Positions 1 to 7,867 of a stretch of 36,364 nt of DNA are shown here, in pieces. The stretch's first letter is position 1. Every line of letters begins with the position of its first letter. The position numbers and the translations under genes are program-made. Source of the stretch: Betaproteobacteria bacterium (GTDB lineage: Bacteria > Pseudomonadota > Gammaproteobacteria > Burkholderiales > Burkholderiaceae_C); NCBI GenBank assembly GCA_009923315.1, contig RFTU01000018.1, forward strand, positions 1 through 36,364. Direction: 5' to 3'. Under the pieces are notes generated by a model. The model was given only the letters and a program-made list of their open reading frames with translations, was not told where the DNA came from and ran no database searches.

Positions 1-309
1 GCCAAGAAGCCTGCAGCGAAGAAGGCTGCCAAGAAGCCTGCAGCCAAGAAGCCTGCAGCGAAGAAGGCTGCCAAGAAGCCTGCAGCCAAGAAGCCTGCAG
101 CGAAGAAGGCTGCCAAGAAGCCTGCGGCCAAAAAGCCTGCTGCGAAAAAGGCTGCCAAGAAGCCTGCGGCCAAAAAGCCCGCTGCGAAGAAGGCTGCCAA
201 AAAGCCTGCTGCCAAGAAGGCTGCCCCTGCTGCCCCTGCTGCCCCTGCTGCCAAAACAGCACTGAGCCCTGCAGCGGCCTGGCCCTTCCCGACGGGCAAC
301 AAGCCCTGA
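1..309 (+). CDS. H1-like histone / Lys-Ala-Pro-rich nucleoid protein, C-terminal part (5' end outside window)
   Basis: Frame 1 is open from the left edge to a TGA at 307-309. The visible 102 residues are almost entirely AKKPAAKK-type repeats, followed by an AAPAAPAA stretch and a non-repetitive end reading AAAWPFPTGNKP. Such strongly basic Lys/Ala/Pro tails are typical of the bacterial H1-like proteins (Hc1/BpH1 type) of beta-proteobacteria. These bind DNA non-specifically through the tail and help compact the nucleoid. The repeat is built from a 14-codon unit (42 nt). The N-terminal part, which would show whether a folded domain exists, lies outside the window. An AlgP-like or other basic-tail protein is the alternative. 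The gene ends 58 nt before a strong terminator hairpin. Confidence 0.75.
   Translation, partial: AKKPAAKKAAKKPAAKKPAAKKAAKKPAAKKPAAKKAAKKPAAKKPAAKKAAKKPAAKKPAAKKAAKKPAAKKAAPAAPAAPAAKTALSPAAAWPFPTGNKP
28..195 (+). repeat. Tandem 42-nt coding repeat in the H1-like tail
   Basis: Four consecutive 42-nt units (28-69, 70-111, 112-153, 154-195) each encode AKKPAAKKPAAKKA. The first two are identical at DNA level. The last two differ only by synonymous changes (gca to gcg or gct, aag to aaa). Partial units flank them on both sides (1-27 and from 196). The identity of the first two units suggests recent slippage or unequal exchange, so copy number may vary between strains. Confidence 0.85.
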
Positions 310-367
310 CGGTTGCGTCGGTCCACGGCCCCCAGCCTCGGTTGGGGGTTGTGGCAGACAGCTTGAG

Positions 368-391
368 AACCCGGCTTCGGCCGGGTTTTTT
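368..391 (+). terminator. Intrinsic terminator of the H1-like gene
   Basis: An 8-bp GC-rich stem (aacccggc / gccgggtt) closes on a TTCG tetraloop and is followed at once by a run of six T (386-391). It sits 58 nt after the stop of the H1-like gene. The T run overlaps the last two bases of the convergent HNH gene. In the opposite direction the hairpin is not followed by a T run, so it should act mainly on plus-strand transcripts. Confidence 0.85.
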
Positions 392-950
392 ATTGGGTTC
401 TCAGCCGGCTGCCGCGGGGAACGCCCGCCAGCAAGAACTCCATTTGATCGGCCAGGATGCGGCGCCCACGCAGGATCATGTCTTCATGGAGGCTGGGCAC
501 ATAGGGCACGTACAGCGGGTTCATGCCCGACTCTTCGGGCAGCCGGTTGCCTTTGCGCCCGTTGCAGGTGCGGCAGGCGGTGATGCAATTCATCCAGGTG
601 TCCTGCCCGCCACGCGAGGTGGGCACGATGTGCTCGCGGGTGAGGTCGTCCACGCGGAAGTGGCCTCCGCAGTAGGCGCACAACTGACGGTCTCGCGCGA
701 ACAGCTTGGGGTTGCTCAAGGTGGGCACCTGCCGCCACGCCTTGGAGGGAATGGCGCCCCGCACCGCGATGATGGGGTGCAGCTCGATGCGGCTTTGCTG
801 ACCGGAGTGCCGCTGCACACCACCGCGCAACACCCGAAATGGGTCTCCCAGGGTCCACGCCACCTCGTCGCTCGCATAGAGCACGGCGGCTTCACGCGCC
901 GTTATCCAGGCCTGAGGTCGGCCCGAGCAATCCAACTGGAGAACATCCAT
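390..950 (-). CDS. HNH endonuclease family protein
   Basis: The 186-residue product carries a complete HNH nuclease core in its middle. A zinc-type CxxC (C91-C94) is followed by the catalytic EH pair (E106-H107) in REHIVPTSRGG, then N121 and a second CxxC (C126-C129) in NCITACRTCN. HNH domains cut nucleic acid with one metal ion. Stand-alone proteins with this pattern are common in beta-proteobacterial chromosomes and their cellular role is not established. About 80 residues precede the HNH core and show no motif I recognise. The start is ATG at 950, with a purine-rich AAGGGG about 7 nt upstream. No partner methyltransferase or toxin gene is adjacent, so a restriction role has no support here. 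Confidence 0.85.
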   Translation of the reverse strand: MDVLQLDCSGRPQAWITAREAAVLYASDEVAWTLGDPFRVLRGGVQRHSGQQSRIELHPIIAVRGAIPSKAWRQVPTLSNPKLFARDRQLCAYCGGHFRVDDLTREHIVPTSRGGQDTWMNCITACRTCNGRKGNRLPEESGMNPLYVPYVPSLHEDMILRGRRILADQMEFLLAGVPRGSRLRTQ

Positions 951-971
951 GCGTCCACCCCTTGGACCTCG

Positions 972-1000
972 AGGGTAGCCCAGCCGGGGGCGTGGCTCAA
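972..1000 (-). promoter_or_regulatory. Candidate sigma70 promoter for the HNH gene
   Basis: Read on the minus strand, TTGAGC (995-1000) is followed after 17 nt by TACCCT (972-977). The expected transcription start falls about 15 nt before the ATG. The -10 matches consensus at only three of six positions, so this is tentative. Confidence 0.35.
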
Positions 1001-1121
1001 GCGTTCAAACCCGCCACTGCCCCCCGTGTGGTTTTCCGGCCGCGTCCAAAGGTGAGCCACCACAATGTGGATCGACACACGGAGGCCAGAAAAGTGTCTC
1101 CGATCGGCCTGCGGATGGTTC

Positions 1122-1145
1122 AAAATAGTACGATCGTTCGTTTTT
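1122..1145 (+). promoter_or_regulatory. Likely TetR-type operator upstream of the regulator gene
   Basis: This is an imperfect 24-bp palindrome centred on acgatcgt (1130-1137). Nine of twelve positions pair across the axis. It lies 9 nt before the TetR start codon in a spot suited to autorepression. Dyads of this size are typical TetR-family operators. No second obvious copy was seen in the gap before the acyl-CoA dehydrogenase gene. Confidence 0.5.
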
Positions 1146-1153
1146 TCGTCACC

Positions 1154-1855
1154 ATGAACATCCGCGAAGCCCGTGCGCCGGCCAAAGTCGCGCGCAGCGA
1201 CAAGACCGAGCGCCATTTGCAGCACAAAGGTCAGCAGACACGATCGGCCATCTTGGACGCTGCCCTGGGCGTGGCCTCCCATCGGGGGCTGGAGGGCTTG
1301 TCCATCGGGGCCTTGGCGGAGATGACCGGCATGAGCAAGTCGGGGGTGTTCGCGCACTTCGGCTCCCGCGAAGAACTCCAGATCTCCGTCATCCGCGAGT
1401 ACCACACCAAGTTCGAAGAAGAGGTGTTCTATCCCTCGATCCGGGAACCGCGCGGCTTGCCGCGTCTGCAGGCCTTGTTTGAGCGTTGGGTCAAGCGGGT
1501 GTCGGTGGAGCTGGACTCGGGCTGCATCTTCATCAGCGGCGCCGTGGAGTTCGACGATCGGCCCGGCCCGGTACGCGACGCCTTGGCCGACATGGTGCTG
1601 GCTTGGCACCAGGCCCTGGAGCGCGCGATTCGCTTGGCCATCGAGGTTGGGCACCTCGCGCCCGACACCGATCCCGGGCAAATACTGTTCGAACTGCACG
1701 GCCTGATCCTCGCGCTGCACCATGACGCCCGCTTCTTGCGTCACCCGGGGGCCTTGGAGCGCACGCAGATCGGCTTCACGCGCATCATCGCGCCGTGCTC
1801 GACGGATGAGGGGCGCCGCCGAGCTCGCAAGCGCCCCTTGAGTGTCCACGGCTGA
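1154..1855 (+). CDS. TetR/AcrR-family transcriptional regulator
   Basis: The 233-residue protein has a TetR N-terminal helix-turn-helix at about residues 29-75. The pattern runs TRSAILDAALGVASHRGLEG, then LSIGALAEMTGMSKSGVFAH and FGSREEL, and the long variable ligand-binding part follows. The start at 1154 (MNIREARAP) was chosen because it leaves a normal-length N-terminal arm. The frame is open further upstream, but those codons cross the intergenic region and the operator. There is no clear Shine-Dalgarno. The gene reads into the beta-oxidation operon 72 nt downstream. By analogy with regulators such as FadR of Bacillus or PsrA, it may repress that operon and respond to acyl-CoA. The ligand is inferred from context only. 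Confidence 0.88.
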   Translation: MNIREARAPAKVARSDKTERHLQHKGQQTRSAILDAALGVASHRGLEGLSIGALAEMTGMSKSGVFAHFGSREELQISVIREYHTKFEEEVFYPSIREPRGLPRLQALFERWVKRVSVELDSGCIFISGAVEFDDRPGPVRDALADMVLAWHQALERAIRLAIEVGHLAPDTDPGQILFELHGLILALHHDARFLRHPGALERTQIGFTRIIAPCSTDEGRRRARKRPLSVHG

Positions 1856-1927
1856 TCAGCCTGGGCAGCCGAAGCGGCCAGTGCCCTCGGCCACCGCTCG
1901 AATCGAATTCAAACAGGAGAAACTGAA

Positions 1928-3718
1928 ATGGCCTCATACACCCCCCCGCTGCGCGACATGCGGTTCGTCCTGCACGAAGTGCTGGATGTTGTCGCGGCAT
2001 TGAAGGAACTGCCGCCTCACGCCGAGCTGGATGCGGACACGATCAATGCGGTGCTGGAGGAAGGCGGCAAGTTCGCAGCCGAGGTGCTGCAGCCGCTGAA
2101 CGCCGTGGGCGACCGAGAGGGCTGCCGGCTCGACCAGGTCAGCCATGAAGTGACGCCGCCTGCCGGCTTCAAGGAGGCCTATGCGCAGTATGTGCAAGGG
2201 GGATGGCCCGCGCTGAGTTGTGACCCCGCCTATGGCGGTCAGGGCCTGCCGCACACCGTCAACCAGTGCTTCTATGAGATGCTCAACAGCGCCAACCAGG
2301 CTTGGACGATGTATCCGGGCCTCACCCACGGGGCCTACGAATGCCTGCATGCCCACGGTACGGCCGATCAAAAGGCGATGTACCTGCCCAAGCTCACGAG
2401 CGGCGAGTGGACGGGCACGATGTGTCTGACCGAGCCGCACTGCGGCACGGATCTGGGGCTCTTGCGCACCAAGGCTGAACCGCAGGCTGATGGGTCCTAT
2501 CGAATCACCGGTGGCAAGATCTTCATCTCCAGCGGAGAACACAACCTGGCGTCCAACATCATCCACCTGGTGCTGGCCCGTCTACCCGATGCGCCCTCAG
2601 GCAGCAAGGGCATCAGCTTGTTCGTGGTGCCCAAGTTCCTGGTGAACGCCGACGGCACGCTGGGCCAGCGCAACGGCATCTTCTGCTCGGGCCTGGAACA
2701 CAAGATGGGCATCCACGGCAACGCCACATGCCAGATGACGCTGGATGGTGCCGTAGGCACGCTGGTGGGAGAGCCACACCGAGGTCTGGCCGCCATGTTC
2801 GTGATGATGAACGCCGCACGCCTGGGCGTGGGCATGCAGTCCCTGGGCCTGACCGAAGTGGCCTACCAGAACGCGGTGACCTATGCAAAGGACCGCCGTC
2901 AGATGCGCTCGCTGTCCGGGCCCAAGCATCCTGACCAGCCGGCCGACACCATCATCGTCCATCCGGATGTGCGCCGCATGCTGCTGACCGCGCGCGCCTA
3001 CGCGGAGGCAGGGCGCGCGCTGTGCGTGCACACCGCTTTGCTCATCGATCAGGAACTGCACCACCCCGACGAGGAGGTGCGCAAGGCTGCAGCCGACGAA
3101 GTGGCGCTGCTCACCCCGATCGTCAAGGCCTTCATCACCGACAACGCCTGGAAGGCCACTTCTGAGTGCATGCAGGTGTACGGTGGCCACGGCTACATCG
3201 CGGAGTGGGGCATGGAGCAGTATGTGCGTGATGCGCGCATCAACATGATCTACGAGGGCACCAACACCATCCAATCCCTGGACCTGCTGGGCCGAAAGGT
3301 GCTGGGCGACAACGGCAAGAAGCTCAAGGCCTTTGGCCGGCGCATCGCCGAGTTCGTGGAGCAAGAGGGTGTCAGTGAAGACATGCAGGAGTTCGTCAAC
3401 CCGCTGGCCGACCTGGGCGACAAGGTGACCAAGCTCACCACCGAGTTGGGCATGAAGGGGTTCGGCAATGCCGACGAAGTGGGTGCGGCGGCAGTGGACT
3501 ACCTGCGGGTGTGCGGCCACCTGGTGTTCGCCTACCTGTTTGCCCGAATGGCCCGCGTAGCCCTGGACAAGCAGGGCTCGGGGGACCCCTTCTACACCGC
3601 CAAGCTGGCCACCGCGCGCTTCTACTTCGCCAAGCTGCTGCCGGAGACGGCGATGCTGATCCGTTCGGCGCGCTCGGGGGTCAAGCCGCTGATGGAAATG
3701 GACGAGGCGCTGTTTTGA
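1928..3718 (+). CDS. Acyl-CoA dehydrogenase (long, C-terminally extended type)
   Basis: A flavoprotein of 596 residues, longer than the 380-residue classical enzymes. It has the usual three-domain body (helical, beta-barrel, helical) plus a C-terminal helical extension. The FAD/substrate motif reads MCLTEPHCGTD. The YEGTN motif holds E443, at the position of the catalytic base in medium-chain enzymes. Enzymes of this type (including the DmdC-like group) oxidise acyl-CoA to trans-2-enoyl-CoA and pass electrons to ETF. A good Shine-Dalgarno (AGGAG) lies about 9 nt before the ATG. Neighbouring hydratase/dehydrogenase and thiolase genes mark it as step one of a fatty-acid degradation operon. Chain-length preference cannot be read from the sequence. 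Confidence 0.93.
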   Translation: MASYTPPLRDMRFVLHEVLDVVAALKELPPHAELDADTINAVLEEGGKFAAEVLQPLNAVGDREGCRLDQVSHEVTPPAGFKEAYAQYVQGGWPALSCDPAYGGQGLPHTVNQCFYEMLNSANQAWTMYPGLTHGAYECLHAHGTADQKAMYLPKLTSGEWTGTMCLTEPHCGTDLGLLRTKAEPQADGSYRITGGKIFISSGEHNLASNIIHLVLARLPDAPSGSKGISLFVVPKFLVNADGTLGQRNGIFCSGLEHKMGIHGNATCQMTLDGAVGTLVGEPHRGLAAMFVMMNAARLGVGMQSLGLTEVAYQNAVTYAKDRRQMRSLSGPKHPDQPADTIIVHPDVRRMLLTARAYAEAGRALCVHTALLIDQELHHPDEEVRKAAADEVALLTPIVKAFITDNAWKATSECMQVYGGHGYIAEWGMEQYVRDARINMIYEGTNTIQSLDLLGRKVLGDNGKKLKAFGRRIAEFVEQEGVSEDMQEFVNPLADLGDKVTKLTTELGMKGFGNADEVGAAAVDYLRVCGHLVFAYLFARMARVALDKQGSGDPFYTAKLATARFYFAKLLPETAMLIRSARSGVKPLMEMDEALF

Positions 3719-3747
3719 ACCTTATGGCCCAACAAGGAAACACCCAC

Positions 3748-4206
3748 ATGAACAGATCGCAGAAACCCGCCTTGCTCGTGGCCATGATCATGGCCACCGC
3801 CGTGCTGCCCCTTCGGGCCCATGCACAGACCACCCCCGTGGGCCTGTGGAAGTCGATCGATGACGAGACCAAGACCGAGAAGTCGCTGGTGCGCATCGTC
3901 GATGCCAGCGGCATGCTGACGGGCCGGATCGAAAAGTTGCTGGACCCGACCAAGCAGGACGCCAAGTGCGACAAGTGCGGCGACGCCCGCAAGGACCAAC
4001 CGGTGCTGGGCATGACCATCATCACCGGTGTGAGGGCTGGCAGCAACCCATCCGTTTGGGAAGGCGGCGAGATCCTGGACCCGAACAATGGCAAGAGCTA
4101 CAAGGTCCGCCTGAAGCCTGTGGATGGCGGTCAAAAGCTGGAGGTTCGGGGCTACGTCGGCGCTCCGATGCTGGGGCGAAGCCAAACCTGGATCCGCGTG
4201 GAGTAG
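3748..4206 (+). CDS. DUF2147 family secreted protein
   Basis: This 152-residue protein has a clear signal peptide: basic MNRSQK, a hydrophobic core, and a likely cleavage after AHA at about residue 27. The mature part matches the DUF2147 pattern: PVGLWKSIDDET near the start, a KCDKCG CxxC pair followed by a conserved LGM, then WEGGEILDPNNGKSYK and a C-terminal GRSQTWIRV. DUF2147 proteins are periplasmic, probably small beta-barrels, and have no established function. The start at 3748 is preceded by AAGGAA; earlier in-frame codons overlap the dehydrogenase gene. The gene sits between the dehydrogenase and the hydratase/dehydrogenase genes with short gaps, so it is very likely co-transcribed with them. 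Confidence 0.88.
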   Translation: MNRSQKPALLVAMIMATAVLPLRAHAQTTPVGLWKSIDDETKTEKSLVRIVDASGMLTGRIEKLLDPTKQDAKCDKCGDARKDQPVLGMTIITGVRAGSNPSVWEGGEILDPNNGKSYKVRLKPVDGGQKLEVRGYVGAPMLGRSQTWIRVE

Positions 4207-4237
4207 CCCACGTTTCGATTGAATGCAAGGAAGTTCC

Positions 4238-6640
4238 ATGAACCGATTCAATGTGCGCCAAGTCGCTGTGCTGGGCGCTGGTGTGATGGGGGCGCAGATA
4301 GCGGCCCATCTGGTCAATGTGCGGGTGCCCGTGCTGCTCTTCGACCTGCCATCCAAGGAGGGTCCCAAGAGTGCCATCGCGCTCAAGGCCATCGACAACC
4401 TCAAGAAGATCAAGCCCGCGCCCTTGGGTTCGGCCAAGGAGGCCGCACGCATCCAGGCGGCCAACTACGAGGAGCATCTGGACCTGCTCGCCGGATGCGA
4501 CCTGGTCATCGAGGCCATTGCCGAGCGCATGGACTGGAAGCGGGACTTGTACGCCAAGATGGCACCGCACGTGGCTGCGCACGCGATCGTGGCCTCCAAC
4601 ACCTCGGGCTTGTCGATCACCCAGCTCTCGCAGGCCCTGCCTGAAGATTTGCGCCCTCGCTTTTGCGGCATCCACTTCTTCAACCCGCCCCGCTACATGG
4701 CCTTGGTCGAACTGATCGCCACCCCGTCGACCGACGCGCAAATCCTGGACCAGCTCGAAACCTTCGCCACCAGCACCTTGGGCAAGAGCGTTGTGCGCGC
4801 CAAGGACACCCCCAACTTCATCGCCAACCGCGTGGGCATCGCGGGCATGTTGGCCACCATGACCGAGGCTCAGAAGTTCGGCCTGAGCTTCGATGTGGTG
4901 GACGACCTGACCGGCAAGAAGATGGGGCGTGCGTCTTCGGGCACCTTCCGCACCGCCGATGTGGTGGGCCTGGACACGATGGCGCATGTGATCAACACGC
5001 TGCAAACCACGCTGTCGCCCCAGACCGACCCCTTCTATGGGAATTTCGGCACGCCTGAGGTGCTGCAGGCACTGATCAAGGCCGGCGCACTGGGCCAGAA
5101 GACCCGAGCGGGCTTCTACAAGAAGGAGGGCCAGAACATCCTGCGCCTGGACCCTGCCACGCAGCAGTACGTGCCGTCCACCGGCAAGGCCGACCCGATG
5201 GTCGAGCGCATGCTCAAGAAGCCCGCGGGCGAGCGGCTCAAGCTGTTGCGTGAGAGCGCCAACCCTCAGGCGCAGTTTGTCTGGTCCATTCTGCGAGACG
5301 GTTTTCACTATGCCGCGGTGCACCTCCAGACGATCGCCGATTCGGCGCGCGATGTAGACCTGGCCATGCGTTGGGGCTTTGGCATGAAGCAAGGTCCCTT
5401 CGAACTGTGGCAGGAAGCAGGCTGGCTGCAGGTGGCGCATTGGATCCAGGAAGACATCCAGGCCGGCAAGGCCCTGTGCGGCGCACCCTTGCCCTCTTGG
5501 GTGTTCGAAGGCCCGGTGGCGGCCGCTGGTGGCGTGCATACCGCAGAAGGCTCCTACAGTCCAGCCTTGGGCCGTTTCGTGGGCGTGAGTGGCCTGCCGG
5601 TTTATGCCCGGCAGTTGTTCCGGGAAACCGTCAAGGGCGCGAAGGACGCCGACCCCTTGAAGAGCGGCACGGAGCTCTTCAAGAACGACGAGGTGCGGGT
5701 GTGGACGATGGACGGCGAGGTGGTGATCGCCAGCATCACCGCCAAGTTGCACCTGATCAGCCCGGCGGTCGTTCAGGGGCTGCAGCGTGCCGTCGAACTC
5801 GCTGAGGCCTCGCACAAAGCCATGGTGATCTGGTCGCCCGACGATGTGTTTTCTGCGGGGGCGAACCTCGAGTCGCTGATGCCGGTGTACATGAAGGCCG
5901 GCTCCAAAGGTATCGCGCCTGAGGAGAAGAAGTTGCAGGACCTGATGCTGCGCATCCGCTATGCACAGGTCCCGGTGGTGGCGGCCATGCGGGGCCTGGC
6001 CTTGGGCGGCGGCTGCGAATTGGCGGTGCATTGCGCGCGGCGCGTGGCGCACATGGAAAGCTATGTGGGTCTGGTGGAAGTGGGCGTGGGCCTGCTGCCG
6101 GGTGCTGGTGGCCTGACCTACATCGCCCGCCGCGCAGCCGAGATGGCCGCAGCCGGCCAGTCGGGTTCGGACATCTTGGCCTTCCTCAAGGAGGGCTTCA
6201 CCAGTGCGGCCATGGCCAAGGTGGGGACCTCGGCGCTCGAGTCGCGCGACATCGGCTACCTGCTGGATTCGGATGTGATCGTGCCGCACAAGGATGAGCT
6301 CCTGTATGTGGCCCTGCAGCAGGCTCGGGCCATGGCCGACAGTGGCTACCGCGCGCCGCCCAAGGCGCTGTTTCCCGTGGTGGGCCGCAACGGCGTGGCC
6401 ACCATCCAGGGACAGCTGGCCAATATGCGCGACGGCGGCTTCATCAGCGCGCACGATTTCCATATCGCCAAGCTGATTGCCGAGGTGGTGTGTGGGGGTG
6501 ATGTGGATGCGGGCTCAATGGTGACCGAGGACTACCTCATGGCGCTGGAGCGGGAGCGTTTCTGTTCCCTGCTGGACCATCCCAAGACGCAGGAACGCAT
6601 CATGGGGATGCTGTCCACTGGTAAGCCGGTCCGCAACTGA
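4238..6640 (+). CDS. 3-hydroxyacyl-CoA dehydrogenase / enoyl-CoA hydratase fusion (FadN-like order)
   Basis: An 800-residue bifunctional beta-oxidation enzyme. The N-terminal half is an NAD-binding 3-hydroxyacyl-CoA dehydrogenase: dinucleotide motif GAGVMG at residues 13-18, VIEAIAER, SNTSG, and the HFFNPP motif with the catalytic His. Two C-terminal dehydrogenase domains follow (GLDTMAHV region and a second around 370-400). A crotonase domain lies at about residues 490-700, with oxyanion-hole segments FSAGANLESL and LGGGCEL and a Glu in VEVGVGLLPGAGG. The domain order is the reverse of E. coli FadB and matches Bacillus FadN. It would hydrate enoyl-CoA and oxidise the product to 3-ketoacyl-CoA. 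ATG 4238 was chosen over an in-frame ATG at 4223 because AAGGAA precedes it and it lines up with the family start. Confidence 0.93.
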   Translation: MNRFNVRQVAVLGAGVMGAQIAAHLVNVRVPVLLFDLPSKEGPKSAIALKAIDNLKKIKPAPLGSAKEAARIQAANYEEHLDLLAGCDLVIEAIAERMDWKRDLYAKMAPHVAAHAIVASNTSGLSITQLSQALPEDLRPRFCGIHFFNPPRYMALVELIATPSTDAQILDQLETFATSTLGKSVVRAKDTPNFIANRVGIAGMLATMTEAQKFGLSFDVVDDLTGKKMGRASSGTFRTADVVGLDTMAHVINTLQTTLSPQTDPFYGNFGTPEVLQALIKAGALGQKTRAGFYKKEGQNILRLDPATQQYVPSTGKADPMVERMLKKPAGERLKLLRESANPQAQFVWSILRDGFHYAAVHLQTIADSARDVDLAMRWGFGMKQGPFELWQEAGWLQVAHWIQEDIQAGKALCGAPLPSWVFEGPVAAAGGVHTAEGSYSPALGRFVGVSGLPVYARQLFRETVKGAKDADPLKSGTELFKNDEVRVWTMDGEVVIASITAKLHLISPAVVQGLQRAVELAEASHKAMVIWSPDDVFSAGANLESLMPVYMKAGSKGIAPEEKKLQDLMLRIRYAQVPVVAAMRGLALGGGCELAVHCARRVAHMESYVGLVEVGVGLLPGAGGLTYIARRAAEMAAAGQSGSDILAFLKEGFTSAAMAKVGTSALESRDIGYLLDSDVIVPHKDELLYVALQQARAMADSGYRAPPKALFPVVGRNGVATIQGQLANMRDGGFISAHDFHIAKLIAEVVCGGDVDAGSMVTEDYLMALERERFCSLLDHPKTQERIMGMLSTGKPVRN

Positions 6641-6654
6641 TTCGGGAGATCAAG

Positions 6655-7854
6655 ATGAGCAAGCAGATCACGGACGCCTACATCGTGGCGGCCACGCGAA
6701 CCCCGATCGGCAGGAGTGGTCGCGGGTATTACAAGAACACCCGGCCCGATGACTTGTTGGTGGCCGCCTTGCGCGGCGCCATGGCCCAGGTGCCCAAGCT
6801 GGACCCCAAGGCCATTGAAGACGCCATCATCGGCTGCGCGATGCCCGAAGGCGAGCAGGGTCTGAATGTCGCGCGCATCGCCGCCCTGTTGGCCGGCTTG
6901 CCGAACTCGGTGGGGGGCGTGACGGTCAACCGCTTCTGTGCCTCGGGCCTGACGGCGCTGCAGATGGCTGCCGACCGCATACGGGTGGGCGAGGCCGATG
7001 TGATGATCGCCGGCGGCTGCGAGAGCATGAGCCTGGTGCCCATGACCGGCAACAAGCCGTCCTTCAATCCGGCTGTGTTTTTCAAGGACGACAACGTGGG
7101 CATTGCCTACGGGATGGGCATGACCGCCGAGAAGGTGGCGCAGCAGTGGAAGGTCTCGCGCGAGGATCAGGATGCGTTTGCCCTGGCTTCGCATCAAAAG
7201 GCCTTGGCAGCGATCGCCGCAGGCGAGTTCGCCGATGAGATCACCCCTGTGGAGGTGGTGGACCGCTCGCCGGACTTGAGCAGCGGCGGTGTGGTCGAGA
7301 AGCGCCGCACCGTGAGCATCGACGAGGGCCCACGGGCGGACACCTCGCTCGAAGGCCTGGCCAAGTTGAAGCCGGTGTTCGCCGCCAAGGGCTCGGTCAC
7401 GGCGGGCAACAGTTCGCAGACCAGCGACGGCGCCGGTGCGTTGATCGTGGCCAGTGAGGCGGCCTGCAAGCGCTTTGACCTCAAGCCCCTGGCCCGCTTC
7501 GTGAGCTTTGCTTCGCGGGGAGTGCCGCCGGAGATCATGGGTATCGGCCCCATCGAGGCGATTCCCGCGGCCCTGCGCTACGCGGGTCTGAGGCAGGACG
7601 AGTTGGGCTGGATCGAGCTCAACGAGGCCTTTGCCGCGCAGGCTTTGGCCGTGCTCAATACCCTGCAGATCGACCGCAGCAAGGTCAACCCCATGGGCGG
7701 AGCGATTGCGCTGGGCCACCCGCTGGGAGCCACAGGCGCCATCCGAGCGGCCACCGTGGTGCACGCGTTGCGCCGCAAGAACCTGAAGTATGGGATGGTC
7801 ACGATGTGCGTGGGCACCGGCCAGGGTGCCGCCGGCATCCTGGAATGCGTTTGA
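6655..7854 (+). CDS. Acetyl-CoA C-acyltransferase (3-ketoacyl-CoA thiolase)
   Basis: A thiolase of normal length, 399 residues, that cleaves 3-ketoacyl-CoA with CoA to release acetyl-CoA. All catalytic landmarks are present: nucleophile C95 in VNRFCASGL, H355 in ALGHPLGATGA and C385 in CVGTGQGAAGI. It starts 14 nt after the hydroxyacyl-CoA dehydrogenase gene behind a GGGAGA ribosome site, so the two products are probably made together as in fadBA operons. A biosynthetic acetoacetyl-CoA thiolase is the alternative, but the context favours degradation. Confidence 0.94.
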   Translation: MSKQITDAYIVAATRTPIGRSGRGYYKNTRPDDLLVAALRGAMAQVPKLDPKAIEDAIIGCAMPEGEQGLNVARIAALLAGLPNSVGGVTVNRFCASGLTALQMAADRIRVGEADVMIAGGCESMSLVPMTGNKPSFNPAVFFKDDNVGIAYGMGMTAEKVAQQWKVSREDQDAFALASHQKALAAIAAGEFADEITPVEVVDRSPDLSSGGVVEKRRTVSIDEGPRADTSLEGLAKLKPVFAAKGSVTAGNSSQTSDGAGALIVASEAACKRFDLKPLARFVSFASRGVPPEIMGIGPIEAIPAALRYAGLRQDELGWIELNEAFAAQALAVLNTLQIDRSKVNPMGGAIALGHPLGATGAIRAATVVHALRRKNLKYGMVTMCVGTGQGAAGILECV

Positions 7855-7867
7855 GGAGACCCACCCC

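Noticed and set aside
1-240. Regular repeats that might suggest a CRISPR array
   Set aside because: The units are contiguous without unique spacers and translate into a regular AKKPA pattern; it is a coding tandem repeat.
902-1849. 315-codon minus-strand frame across the TetR gene
   Set aside because: It is the shadow of the TetR coding region and has no domain signature; the HNH promoter region lies within it.
4022-6463. 813-codon open frame on the minus strand
   Set aside because: It lies entirely opposite the hydroxyacyl-CoA dehydrogenase/hydratase fusion and DUF2147 genes. It is rich in His, Gln, Arg and Gly with no domain pattern, as expected for the antisense of GC-rich coding sequence.
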